Origin: Amaranthus tricolor
Lineage: Eukaryota > Streptophyta > Magnoliopsida > Caryophyllales > Amaranthaceae
Length of the DNA: 64,000 nucleotides
Direction: 5' to 3'
Assembly: GCF_026212465.1 (NCBI RefSeq)
Contig: NC_080056.1
Location: 22,761,204 to 22,825,203, forward strand
The position numbers and the translations under genes were made by a program. This document shows, piece by piece, positions 51,065 through 63,477 of the stretch (position 1 is its first letter; each line of letters begins with the position of its first letter). The notes beneath the pieces were generated by a model. The model did no database searches. It was not told where the DNA came from and saw only the letters and a program-made list of their open reading frames with translations.

Positions 51065-51772
51065 TAGGGGTGTGCATCGGTCAAAAGCCAGACGAGAAAT
51101 GGAAAAAATTCAATCTGATCTGCGTCTGGTCTAACCCAAAATTTTCTGGACCGGTTCGATTAGATCGGGTTTTAAAAGCAAGAGAAAAAGTTAGCACATG
51201 TTTGATCGGTCCTTCCGGTCCGACCTTAGAAAATTCGTATTTGTAATCATCTTTTATTATATATGTTTTATAAAAATTAAGTATCTGCTTCATACGTTTC
51301 ATTATCATCATCATCATCATACCCAGTGTATCCCACTCATAGAAAACTATGATCAGGGTCTGGGAGGGAAGAACGATGACAGCTCATACCCATAGAGGAG
51401 AGTGTGGTCAAAGAATCCCTCGGTTCGAGAAAGGTGTTCAAAGTGAGAGAAACCTGCAACTTACAAATAGAACAAATTGTACATAAAAATAACTAAAAAT
51501 GAAGATAAAAGTAAAGGATGAGGTAAAGAGCAATAATTAAAGACAATGAACAGTAACAAATGATGGGTAAAAGGGACGGGTTTGGTAATCTAAGACGTGG
51601 AAAAGGCGCTGCCAACTGCCCCTATCCCTGGTAAGGTTTTGGACCTGACTGAACTAAAACTCGAAAACTACATTTGTAAGGCCCGAATATTGGACCCAAT
51701 GCAACCGGTTTGGGCCAGGTCAATCTAGTTCCCGTCTGGACCGCTAGTCCGGTCTAATTTTGCACACCCCTA
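51065..51772. mobile_element. Small non-autonomous hAT element, 708 bp
   Basis: Ends TAGGGGTGTGCA and TGCACACCCCTA are perfect 12-bp inverses. Flanking 8-mers GATGGAGG (51057-51064) and GATGAGGG (51773-51780) match at 6 of 8. The arms share GGTC/GACC-rich sequence. A short (TCA)n run lies near 51303. No transposase. Confidence 0.8.
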
Positions 51773-51993
51773 GATGAGGGGGTAAATGTTCTCTTTTTAT
51801 TGTTCTTTGAAAGATTTTCTAATTTTACATTAACTTTTCTGTTTATTATTTGGTAAATTACCTACTATAGCAGGTCATCCGATCGCCCAAGTTTATTCTT
51901 AGAAAATACCCCTTAAATATGGGATTATTCATGGTTGATCAATAGTTGGGATTATGTAGAAAGATTGTTAAAAGGTTAGATTATTCTTTTAAG

Positions 51994-52470
51994 GGAAATT
52001 CCACATTATAGCAGTGAATTTTCATGAAACATCAGCGGTAGCACTTTGTAAGATTTTTCCACATGCTAACATCCAATTTATGCCTTATCTAACTGCCGTA
52101 GCATTTTCCGTTACATTCTTGTCAATTTCTGTTTTGTTTACCATTTTGAGGATTCTGCCCTTATTAAGTGTTGGTTGCTGTCTTTATAATTTTCCCTAAA
52201 CTATTTTTATGCTCTCAAATGTTTTATTCCCCATTTGACGATCAATTCACCATTTAATTCATCAATGCTTTCATATGTTTCAGGCATATTATATAAACAA
52301 ACAACCAACACTTAATAAGGGTAGAAACATCAAAATGGTGAATTAATTAGAAATTAACAAGAATTTAACGGAAAATGCTACCGCTGTTAGATAAGGCATA
52401 AATTGGATGCTATCATGTGGAAAAATCTTAGCATTTCATAAAAGTTCGATGCTACCTTGTGCAATTTTCC
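51994..52470. mobile_element. 477-bp MITE with long TIRs and perfect 9-bp TSD
   Basis: Inverted repeats of about 170 bp include TTTTTCCACATG, CATCCAATTTATGCCTTATC and CCTTATTAAGTGTTGGTTG. The identical 9-mer TTCTTTTAA lies at 51985-51993 and 52471-52479. The 9-bp duplication indicates Mutator-type mobilisation. No coding capacity. Confidence 0.93.
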
Positions 52471-52628
52471 TTCTTTTAATTTTAGGGCATTACTATACGT
52501 CACCACCTTTATCATTGTGTCGCTACCCATTATTTATTGAATGTATAATGTTGCAATTAATGAAATTTCATTATTTTATCTCTCTAATTTCTCTCTAAAA
52601 AAACTCTTCGAACTAAAATCGAAACACT

Positions 52629-52661
52629 ATGGCAAATGAAAATAATCACCAAAATGATTCG
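52629..52661 (+). pseudogene. First exon of an OTU-type MULE transposase (11 codons)
   Basis: ATG...TCG encodes MANENNHQNDS followed by donor GTAAGC. The intact counterpart at 38663-38631 is also 11 codons, starts ATGGCA, ends GATTCG (NDS) and is followed by GTAAGT. The rest of the gene is not recognised downstream. Confidence 0.6.
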
Positions 52662-52706
52662 GTAAGCATCGATAAAGATCGTTCATTTAAAAAGAAAATG
52701 CTTGTG

Positions 52707-53050
52707 TTGAAATTTGATACATGTTCACTCTTTTGGTAATACCTTTTGATAGGAAATCACATAATTAATTGTAATGTTTGGGCATTAGAACCTAGACTTC
52801 AAGATTTTCCCAATGATATATTATATGCTCAATTCCGGTAATTGAGGGAGAAATGACAATTATTTAAAAGTTTGTTTCTTCTGAAATTTGATACATGTTC
52901 AATCTTTTGGGCACAACTTTTTATAGAAAAATTGTATTAATGCAAAGTTTACGGCATTAGAAACTAGACTTCAACGGCTTTCCAACGACATGTTATATGC
53001 TTAATTCCGACAACCGAGTGAGAAATGACGACCGTTTAAAGTTTGTAGTG
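52707..53050 (+). repeat. Tandem duplication of ~170 bp in the presumed first intron
   Basis: Two diverged copies (about 52707-52884 and 52885-53050) share AAATTTGATACATGTTCA, GGCATTAGAA-CTAGACTTCAA and GAGAAATGAC in the same order. Confidence 0.8.
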
Positions 53051-53120
53051 ATTTCTAGTCGCGTAAAAACACACGACCGGACCACAGTATGGTCGCGTAA
53101 AACCTAATGGTAGATGCAGC

Positions 53121-53504
53121 TAATTTTCATGATAAAGTTGTTGGTTCCATTGTTAGAATTAGAATATCAAGCAATGACCAAAAACAGCACATGCATAGGC
53201 TGGTCCGAATTATAAGTATACTCAGTTGGTGTTTCTAGGTTTAACCTACTTTAAAAATTCTATCAAGTACACCTTTTTTGTAAAATTAACGCGTTAATAT
53301 TTTGGTAGGTACAAACAAAGCAACTGAGACAAATAAGCTTAGTGATAAGGCTGAAAGTATCATGCTTCAGATGGTTAATTTAAACAAGATATAAGACATT
53401 GCAATTACTGCAATTTGAGACCAGGAGTTCTTTGAGGTGATTTATGCTCTGGTTCTAATTCATTACCTTATGTTTCTTGCTACCTCTCTTGCTATTGAGT
53501 GTGT
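53121..53504. other. Unassigned interval with a short coding-like patch
   Basis: At 53308-53460 a plus-strand frame reads TNKATETNKLSDKAESIMLQM, but it has two stops and no family is recognised. It may be an exon scrap captured by the neighbouring MULE. Confidence 0.3.
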
Positions 53505-55520
53505 CAATTCTTGTTACAAGCAAGAAAAGAACACCTTCCAAAGCAAGACATGAAAAGAGAAAGATAAGATTGAATTCATTAACTTTGCTTGATTGAATTG
53601 AAACACAAAAGATGAGGTATCTATATATAGGAAACTACTATACATATAAGAATAACAACCTATACTTGTCATGAGTAAATCAAAAAGCTCCTAACTAACT
53701 CCTAACGATCCCTAAATATAATCATTTAAGTATTTAGGTCTCTTAGTGGCCCTTCGTTGTATATGTGCGTTTTTATTTACACATAGGTAATTCAGAACCT
53801 ACAAATTTTCCTTGAAGGTGTTTAGCCCTTTATTATGTATCAGAAGTTTGTTGTGTGCCCTCTGAGGTTACAACATCCTCATTACATGGGATCATATTGC
53901 TTTTGTTGATATTATGTGAGCTGGACTTACGTAAGAAGAATTGAGATAGAGGATGTGTCCCTTGATTTTTGATAAAATATGGAAAAAGTTTTTCAGGGAA
54001 CCTAACATCCCTAGAAACAAACATAATTTTTGTTTTCAAATCATAAAGTTTGAATCCCTTTTGACTTTTTGCATATCCGATGAATATGCATGGATTAGCT
54101 TTAGGATCCAGTTTCATTCTTTCCCTTTTTAAAGTAGATGCATAATAAAGGCAACCAAAGGGTTTTAACATGTCATATTTTGGAGGTTTATCAAATAGAA
54201 TCTCATAAAGACTCATATTTAGGAGAATGCTTATATGCATTTTGTTAATGAGAAAAGCTGCACATTGTACAACATCCCCCCAAAAGGATAGAGGAAGCTT
54301 TGATTCGTACATGAGTGCTCTCATTACTTCTTCCAAATGCCTATTTTTTCTTTCTACTACCCTATTCTGTTGTGAGGTGTCAACACAATTACTTTGATGA
54401 ACAATTTCTTTAGTCATAAAGAATTGCAATGTCTCTCCCTTGGAGAGTTACTTTGCATTATCTGTTCTGACTTGCTTGATCTTTACATTAAAATGAGTTA
54501 ATACATATTCATAGAATTTTTTGAAATGATAATGAAATTCAGATTTGTGCTTAATAAGTAAAATCTAGGTAAATCTTAAAAAATCGTCTACTATTGTTAT
54601 GAACATATTTCATTGTGTTCTAGTTGGGTGTATTAATGGACCTCATACATCAATGTCCCACAATTGAAATACACTTTATGTATCCTTTATTTTTTTTTTT
54701 TTAGTAAAACTAGATCTTTTCTGTTTTGCTAATGGGCATAGAGTGCAGAAGCAACTATCATTCATGTCTTTTCCTTTTAGTTCGGGAAAGATAATTTGAA
54801 TCTTGTTGAAGGGTAAGTGCCCTGATCTGATGTGCCACATCTTTAGATTGTGTAGCTTCTCATTCTCTATATTGTTTGGACAAATATAGGTAGCATGGTT
54901 TCTGAATTCGGCATCGGTATTTTTCCGTAGATAATATAGGGTGCCTCTTGTTTTACCAAGCAGCAAAGGCATCCTCATCAAACTTCCTTGCATTGGGCAT
55001 TCGTTAGCAGCTAACTTTAACTCATAATGCATGTCTTTGACATGCTTATTAACAAAAATCAGATTATATTAGAAGTAAGGAACATATAGAACATTCTTTA
55101 AAATAATGTCATTGTGTATTCTCGTGTCCCCTATAATATTCACCTTAATTTGATCCCCATTTGGAATCATGACTGAAGGGTTACTCATTATTAGGGTTTT
55201 ACAATTAGGAAACAATGGATGATTATAACAGATGTGATCTGATGCCCCACTATCAATAATCCATTTTTCATAATCAATTGTAGAAGAACAACATATACCT
55301 ATGGACTGCACAACATTGGAGCAAACATCCTCCTTTTTTTCATTCACTTGCTTACTCAATAAACTCATAAGTTGGTTATACTACTCAATAGTGAGCTCTG
55401 TATCTACATGATTGCATTCTTAATTCATGACAACATCAGTAGAAGGATAAGCATTTCCTTGTGCTGCATTGTCTTTACTTTCGTCCTTTCTCCATGAATT
55501 TTGTTTGAAATTAGGTGGAT
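53505..55520 (-). mobile_element. Truncated copia element, minus strand
   Basis: Reading from 55520 to 53505: end of gag, protease, integrase, then what looks like a 3' LTR region (CCTATATATAGATACCTC near 53625 as a TATA box). Reverse transcriptase and RNase H are missing, removed by an internal deletion after the integrase. The 5' part is cut at about 55520, where unrelated sequence begins. Confidence 0.75.
53833..55520 (-). pseudogene. Copia Gag-Pol remnant: protease and integrase only
   Basis: Open pieces: 55368-55069 with WIIDSGASDHIC (aspartic protease, intact DSG), 55032-54676 with WHIRSGHLPF and CTLCPLAKQ (GAG-pre-integrase), a stop-broken integrase core (IVDDFLRFT; VRTDNAK) at 54660-54440, and 54429-53833 with QNRVVERKNRHLEEVMRALM (catalytic Glu) and LKPFGCLYYAS. 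Several stops and frame changes separate them. The gene ends about 40 bp before the presumed LTR without a reverse transcriptase. Confidence 0.85.
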
Positions 55521-57129
55521 AATGTAGGAATTTAGATGCGTAGAGTGAAATTGCATGCAACTATTTCTTAACTCTAAACAGAATCGCATACATATCATAA
55601 AATGAATTATTAAATATAGAAGAATGTCATACCCTTGATGTGTGAATTCCACGTTATATAATCGAATATGAAATATGCCAAAATAGAGATAATAGAACGT
55701 CAAATATCGTTCTTCTAATGTTGGTCCACAAGCATCGAACGGATCACACGCATGCTTGTGCGGAATAAGAAAAACCGCTTTTCTCATTACTTTTTAGGTG
55801 AAGAATTTCAATTTGTACAGAATACTAGAAATGATAATGCTTATGTAAAAGATGAACAAAATGCATCTATTTTTACACCATGTATCACCTCTTCATATAA
55901 AATTACATGTAACCTTTACACGTCTTAATGTTGATAGATAATGTTCGTTTTAATTCCTAATTAAAACACACAATTAACCACTAGTAACTAGTAAGTCTTC
56001 ACATTTCAAGTAATACTTATAATGATTAAGTACATTTTTAATGCACAATTAAACATATAAACAATTTATGTATAATTCCTCATACTTAAAGTACACAATG
56101 AGTATCTTATATTCTTGGTGCCAGTTTATATCTGATCGATTAGTTATAAGTGTGACCTCATAGGAACTGATTATAATAGTAGTAAACTAATCCTATTTAG
56201 ATACAGATCATAGTTGGTTTCTAGCAAACACTATGACCACCTAAAATAATTGAATGTATTTTATCTCCATAATTCGTTCCATTTATATATAGTAATTATA
56301 CTTGGACAAAGGACACTGATTTCCTTCAGTCTTTCACTTGTCCTTGAACAAGTTTGTAACCTTAAATTCCTTAAGTCACTTAATGTCAAATTTTGATAGT
56401 ATAATGACGACTCACATCACTTATACTAATGTTCAAATTTATTTCTTAAAATCTGAGTTTGAACTGTCGAAACAAATGATTAAGACTTTAATCCATTTGA
56501 GCACGACCATGCATTTTCAGTTTTAACTCTTTAAGAGGCCAACGAAAGCACTCGTAATATTAGGAAGACTTATCTAGTCTTGTATAACCAAAACTCTTAG
56601 TTTAATATATATCTCTATACATACCTATGTAAATCACTAGACATCTTTATGTCTCTATAGCCTATGAAACTACGCTATCAATCAACTTACAACTAGTCCA
56701 CAAAGAAATCATATATGCGCAACTTAATGATTCGGACTAAGGACAAAAAAATTATTTTAAATAACTTCGGTTCACTTATAAGGTTTAATTTATCAAATCA
56801 CATTTTTGAAAAACCTATTGAATGCCATAAAATACTTTGGAAATTTTATGTAATACCAAACCAAGATTAAATAAGAAGAATAACTTTATTGATAAACATA
56901 AACCAACATATCAAAGTGCTATAACTTTATGACTTATTTTATAATAATAAATAGTACACAACAAAGACAACTCTACTATATGTTTTAGCTCCAAAACTCT
57001 TGTATAACTCATATACATGAGTTAGGTCTATGGTTGACTTAATGGATATATTCCAATAGAATTTTGCATACTTTCAAGTTTACTTAACTTCAATTGTTGA
57101 ATTTACCATAATGCCATGTTTGAAACTCT
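55521..57129. other. AT-rich flank, probably 3' end/LTR of an old copia element
   Basis: Sequence abruptly unlike the copia gag to its left. Short palindromic GATCACACGCATGCTTGTGCG lies near 55742. No frame has motif support. It lies downstream of the decayed RNase H region of the next entry, so it may be that element's LTR; the partner LTR was not identified. Confidence 0.4.
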
Positions 57130-60100
57130 TTCAAACTAACATCTCTTTCAGGGTAAAGGTAGTAACCCGATAATGATCAAAATCGCCTTTATCTTTTAGA
57201 AGCTAAGATATGTGTAATTTTTTATACTCTTATTCAAACACATCTATCAAACTAAGAACTTATCTTTAAGTCTTATTAAGGTACTTCAAAATGTTCTGAA
57301 TTATCGCCCTATGGTCATTATAAGGCCACGACTAGTTTCTTCTCATCATACTCAAAGCATAAGAAAATTTTAGTCAAGTACATACCATACATTATGGATT
57401 CAAAGGCCAATGCACATGAAATCCTAATCATCCTCTTAAGCTCAACATATATCATTTGACATTGTTTCTTACTAAGAGAGATGTCACAAGACATGGGATG
57501 AAACTTTTCTTAAAGTTATCCATATTTAACTTACCAAAGATATTATCAACATAAGCTCTTTGACAAAGTTTAATTATCCATCTAAATTTATCTCTATAGA
57601 TTCAGATGCCCAATATGTATGAAGCCTCTCCAAGATAATTTATAGAAGAACAACTACTATGTCAAGCCTTTTAATAGATTTGAACATCGACGCATTATTC
57701 CTTATAATCAATATGTCACTACATAAAATACTAAGAAAAATAACAAAACTCACACTATCATTCATGTACACACAAGACTCTTTCGAATTTTTAGAAGAAA
57801 TAAAAATATTTGTTTACCTCTTAAAAACGAATATCCCTACTCCTGAATGTTTGCTTCAGTTCATAAATGAACTTCCAAAGCCTACATATCTTCCTAGAGC
57901 TTTTAGGATGTACAAACCCATTAGTTTGTTTATAATATATGCTTCCTCTTCTAAATCACCATTTAGAATGTTGGTATTGACATTCATTTGTCTAATCTCG
58001 TATTCATAATACACAGTTATTTCTAGGATTATCCTAATGGATTTAAGCATAGTTGTTTACAAAATGTTCTTCTCATAGCAAATAATATGAAGTTCACTTG
58101 AACCTTTTGCCACCAATTTGTGCTTATAGACAAAAATTTGTCATTCATGTTGTATTTATCTTATAAATACACTTGTATTCGATTCATCTAGCATCTTTGT
58201 TTAAGTCTTTATCTGATAAACAAACTTAAAGTCAATGGGTCTAGAACTTTCGGACAATTCAACCAAGTTCAAAACTTATAGGACATACATGGATTCCATT
58301 TCAGATTTGATGGCTCCAAGCCATATGTCGAAGTAGGATTTTCCATTGCTGTTACGTAGGCTGTAGGCTACTTTGTATCTAATAAAAGGACTTCATGACT
58401 TTCATGAATGTGTAAAGCATTCAAAGGGTTCCCTTTGGAAGTTTTATTCTTCCTACTAGTCCTACAAATTAGGACAATCACATCAATGTATACAATCAGA
58501 GGTAGTACAATACATAAGCTCCCACTAGAGAAGTAATCTCTCCCACTAATGAAGCAATTTATGATTGATCATCTTAAAATCCTTCAAGATAAATCTTTTC
58601 TCCCACTTGGCTTTTAAGAAAGACACTTTCTTTCCTAAAAGACACCTTCACAAACCAAAATATTTTTTCTTGCTAGAGTTGTAGAAGTAATATCCCTTAG
58701 TCTCTTTAGTAACCCATAAAGAAGACCTTATCAGATTTAGGTTGGAGCGTATACGGCCGTAAGCATTTTACATATGCTTGACAACCCTAAATCTTTAAAC
58801 AACTTAGGAACTCTTCCAATCCATGTTTAATATGGTGTTGTATCAGCAACTTTGGATGAAGTGTGATTTTAAAACATGAACAACAATAAAATTGCATTAA
58901 TCCAAAATTGAATCCGAAAACTTGACTAAAGTCATCATCGAATGAACCATATCTAATAAGGTTCAGTTTCTCCTCTTGAACACATCATCGTATGTGATGT
59001 TCTAGATGGAGTTCATTGTGAAAATTTTTCACAACTCTTTGACGATTAACAACTACTTGACTCAAATATTTATCACGTTGTCTCGTGCCTAGATCATCTT
59101 GTCAAGATGATTCCAAACATCAATATGAAAACCTTTGAACATTTCAAAAGACTTCACCTTATTAAATTCATACATTAATGTGTAAATAATCAATAATATT
59201 TGTTACATAGTAATGATACCTTCCCAGGCCCATGTATTTATAGGGCATATACATCTGTATGTATTTAGTCCTAATAAATCAGTAGCTCATTCACTGGCCA
59301 TGTCAATAAATTGTGCTTCAGTCATTATTTCAAGCAAACAAGATTCACATATCCCATATGATTCAAAATCAAATGAGTGCAATAATTCATCTTAATGGAG
59401 TTGTTTTGTGTGTTCCCAAATTACTTATTCAAATGACAATGCCAAAGATATGTATAATTAGAATCCAATGATTTTAGTCTTTTAGAATTGTCAATGTCAT
59501 AATTCAGTTTATCTAAATCTATTATCTTTGTAACAGGAACCATTCCTAATTACAAAGTTGAAACCTTCAGAATATGAAATTAAATTTCAACTCATAGTTA
59601 AAACTCAATAACTAATATTAAGATTTGACATGAACCCTAAAGATAAAGATAAACAATAAGATCTTATGGCTAATGTAGCTACTATAGCTGCATTTCCCAT
59701 ATGTAGGTCAAACTTTGCTTTCTAATTGTTGTGATCTTTCTTCATTTCTACAAATGTATGAATTACAAAATGTATCTATTACCAATCAATTAGAGTTAAC
59801 AAAGCTTCATTATATCACCTATAAATACTTAAAGTAGAAGCAATGTAGACATTCTTGTCTTTAACATATTTCAAAAAATTCTAAATTTAAACTTAAGAAC
59901 ATCTTTCTTTGTTTCAACACAAAAGTGTCTGTTTTATAATTTTGAATTTATCAATAACTTTTAAGTGAGTTATTATTACAAAATAAGAGCCTAGACAATC
60001 TCAACATCAAGGTATCCTTTGTTTTCAATATGACTTTTCATGTTGAAAATAAACTCGCCTTTATTGAGTTGGCTGTCAACTATAGCCTTGAACATCTCAA

Positions 60101-60260
60101 AACTCTCAATCATAGCTTGTCTCTAAAACATATCTTAGAGTTGAGCAAGGATGTCATAATTTCAATATCCTCGAACTATTCAAGAATCATGAAGGCCATC
60201 ATCAAACATGTGACATATAAGGAACTCTCAATTGTATTTTCAAAACTACCTTGCCCGTAG
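57130..60260 (-). pseudogene. Heavily decayed copia Gag-Pol, minus strand
   Basis: From right to left: a gag-like patch near 60150-60000 (SFEMFKAIVDSQLNKGEF), an integrase C-terminal patch near 58760-58560 (YTKETKGYYFYN), a reverse-transcriptase patch at 58050-57856 (YEIRQMNVNTNILNGDLEEE, compare the usual QMDVKTAFLNG) and an RNase H-like patch near 57270-57150 (IIQNILKYLNKT). All are full of stops and frameshifts. The order is that of Ty1-copia. It is older than the other copia copies here. Confidence 0.65.
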
Positions 60261-61019
60261 CAGACAAATTAAATATGGGTTAATACGGATTTGAGATTTT
60301 AAGTATATCAAATATACGTTGATGCTTTAAGAACTATTCTAAAATTCCTTGACAACACAAGGAAGTTGTTTTAAAGTTGGATTTCTTTTCAAGACCATAA
60401 ACAAAATAATATCATTTGAATCATATGTCATCTACAAAGTGCAAAATATATTATATCCATCATGATATAACTTTATATGATTTTAAACAAATTAAAATCA
60501 CTAGTTATAAACACTTTATTCGTTTTAAGTTGCCCTTTATGAATATAGTGATTCCAAGATCTTATTTTAAATAATTGTAAGCGGACTTAGGCACTACTCT
60601 TAAAATTAGTTTAGCAAGGTAAATAAACTTTTTTACTAATTACAACACCTGTAATTCTTGGTTGATAGGTGATATCTCTATATCAAGAGTCTACCCCTTT
60701 GCTTCAAAACCCAAAACCCTTTTGATGATTTTGTTGAGCATAACCAAACAAAAATTTTTAAATCTACTCTATTCAACCTAAACCAATTAGCAACACCCTA
60801 CTTGCGCAGAACCTATCACTAATGGTAAAGGCTTCAATAGTTGTTTATTTTGGAAAAGCATAACTCAATATTATTTAGGACCTATATTGTATGTTGTGTT
60901 ATTTAAAATGAACACTTGAATCAATAAACAACATAAACACAACAAAACATTTTGAAAACAAATAATAAAATGCAAATAATAAATGTGATCCTAAACTATG
61001 ACCCATAAACCTAAAGACT
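60261..61019. other. AT-rich interval, no supported feature
   Basis: Probably the 5' part of the decayed copia element on the minus strand. No LTR end or primer site could be read. Confidence 0.35.
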
Positions 61020-61024
61020 ACTTC

Positions 61025-63472
61025 TGTAACACCCCGAGATTTTCTGACGTCATTAAATAATATTTTAATAACTTTTGAGGATTTTATAATTATATTAAAT
61101 TAATTTGGAAGTAGTTTTAATAAATTCCTTTCATATACGAATTTAAATAGTAACATATATTTATATTAAAAATACAATTACCATTTCTAAATAAAGAGGT
61201 TCGAATCAAATTATTTTTTTTAATTAAAATGTGGGAGCACACGAAGGTGAGTTTTTTAGTTAAGCCTCGCAAGAAGATAAATCTAAGTAAATAACTGAAT
61301 AAATAAATAAGTAAATAAAAAAAATTAAAAGGATGGGTTAGGGTTTTAAGTGAAGTACCCCTTCCCTCACACTAAAAAAACCCACGGTATCCCTTCGCTC
61401 TTCTCCTCTTTCCCTCTCTTCTCCCTCTCCCTTTGTGAGTGTGCTGCCAGTGTTTACTGCCCCAGACGGTTGCCACTAAGCCCCAGCAGCACCACCACTT
61501 CATTCCCCTTCTCCCACGACCAACCACCAGTGGCCCAGCCCACCTACTGGCCGTGAGTCACACCCAAAGTCACGCAGCAGCATTGTGTCGCCAACAACCG
61601 CCTGTTGGGCAGCCGTGTCTCCCCTCCACCATTACACTTACCATTCCTCTCTTCACCCTTTTCTCTTGTTCACCTAAGTAAGCCATATCCTCTTTCCTAA
61701 TTGATTTTTGTCTTGTCTTTAATTAAAAGTGTTATCAAGTTTATGGGTTTAGTATTGATTTTTGTATTGTTTTCATTCAATATTTTCGTGGGTAAGATTT
61801 TAATGGATGAATTGAACATATTTATGACTTAGGGTTTGAGGTGTGATTAGAAATTATGGGTTGTGTTGATTGTGTGTTAGTTTCTTTGAATTTTACTATG
61901 AGTGATAATTAAAGGTGTTATCTTTGAAATTAGTAATAGTGTGGGTTTTCATGTATTTCATGGTGGTGTATTTGTTTATTGATTCTTGCTATGGATAATG
62001 GTTAAAAGTATTATCTTTGAACATGAAATGACTAGGGTTTGGATTTAGAAATGAAATTACTAATGGATAATGGTGATAATTGATTAAATAACCTTAAAAG
62101 TTGTTTTAAGCCTTAATCGATTGGTTATGTTGTGATAATTAGTAATGGTGATGATTTTAGTTGATTATGGAAGTGATTTTTGGTTGTCAAATCGGGAATA
62201 ATAGTTACTGATTGTGGTGGTTTGATTGTTGCAAATTACAAGTACTTTTATTAGGTTGTTATTGAAGTCATAATGCATAATGTTAGTAAGCCAAGAGCAT
62301 AATGTCAACTTATCGTCGATGGTTGCTAAAGTTACTTGTCGTGTTTTGATTATAATTCTTTCTAGCTTTGAAGAATGTAACAAATGATATCGATATTCGA
62401 TAACTCTAAAATTTGCCTTATTGTTGTATAAGTGTTATATATATTAAAATTATAAGGCTTAGTTGTGATTAGTTATTTTTGGGTAACGCGAACCGATATA
62501 CTCAAAATCATTAACTCAACACAACATAAGTCTTTACCATTGAGCGCTAGTATGGCCCGTCACCGCCCTTGGTTGAGGTGTTGCCATGTGGGTCTTGCAA
62601 ACCCCAATATGGTAGCCCCTAGTCACATATGTAGATAGATATTTGAAAGTGATTAAGCTCTTGATTCAAGTGATACCGAGAAGTTATGAAGTCGAAAAGA
62701 AGTGAAGAAGATGGAAATGACAGTGAGAAGCAGGAATTGATGTCTAGTGGTTACGATTAGCACCTGGAGTGTTGTGAAATCACTCTCATTTTATGGCACA
62801 CTCTATTGATACTAATTATGCCTTATTATGACATGATGTTAGTTTCTGACGTGTACATGTTTGATTTGTTTGAAATGGCTCTTTCTATGATGGCCCTGTG
62901 ATGATACGTTTGATATTTCCGTCTTACGTTGAGCAGCAGGGAGATCATAGATAGACTTGAACAGGTTTGGAGTCTCTCGTGCATTGCATATGGGGGGATC
63001 GAGCGCGTAACTTACGTTTATAATAATGTTTCATGGGTTTTAACCCCAAAGTTTTATTTTTTCTTGGTTGTATATGTTTTGAGAGGCATGCGACCTCCAT
63101 TTGTATAAGTTTATTTCTGCTACATAGTTTTCTGGTTTGTATGTTTTAATTTAAAAGTTTTGTCATTTGAAACTCAAGCATTTAAATTGGAACCACAATC
63201 CATGCTTGACATGAGAAAGCTGGCGATGAATCATTCCGCCGTGATATAGTTTTGATAGGTTGTTGATGCCTTTACTTTATTAGATTCTAATAACTTTGCT
63301 TTTCTTTCTACAAAGGCGCACAGTTTTAGGGTAGATGCTGCCGAAATTTCCACTGACATTTTAAAAGTTTATTATTATTTTATTTATTTTATTTTAATGT
63401 AACACCCGAATTTCCTCTCGCCCTTTACGGTTTTGGTATCGTATAAGGGTTTGGAAATTCAGAGGTGTTACA
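61025..63472 (+). mobile_element. Solo LTR, 2.45 kb, probably Ty3-gypsy, with 5-bp TSD
   Basis: Starts TGTAACACCCCGAGATTTTC and ends TTCAGAGGTGTTACA, with TGTAACACC inverted at the ends. The identical 5-mer ACTTC lies at 61020-61024 and 63473-63477. TGTAACACCCC...GGTGTTACA ends are typical of long plant gypsy (chromovirus) LTRs. There is no gag-pol within or beside it, so internal recombination probably removed the rest. A pyrimidine-rich leader with Pro/Ser-coding frames at 61350-61680 fits the transcribed leader of such LTRs rather than a gene. Confidence 0.87.
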
Positions 63473-63477
63473 ACTTC

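Larger units (their letters stand above)
52485..53120 (+). mobile_element. Partial third copy of the OTU-type MULE family (5' end only)
   Basis: Starts GGGCATTACTATACGTCACC, then TATCATTGTGTCGCTACCC, aligning with the terminal repeat of 47865-49817 (GGGCATTACTAAAGTTCGCC...TTTTATCGCCACCC). Further in are a CTCTCTAAAAAAACTCT leader like that before the 38663 start, an 11-codon first exon, and a GTCGCGTAAAAACACACGAC motif near 53056 with GGTCGCGTAAAA near 53091, placed like the palindromes of the other copies. No opposite end was found. Confidence 0.65.

Noticed and set aside
57659..58009. 116-codon plus-strand frame
   Set aside because: It overlaps, in antisense, a decayed copia reverse-transcriptase patch readable on the minus strand.
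61350..61681. Pro/Ser/His-rich frames as a possible small gene
   Set aside because: Located inside a solo LTR with a clear target duplication; pyrimidine-rich leaders of this kind are typical of long gypsy LTRs.
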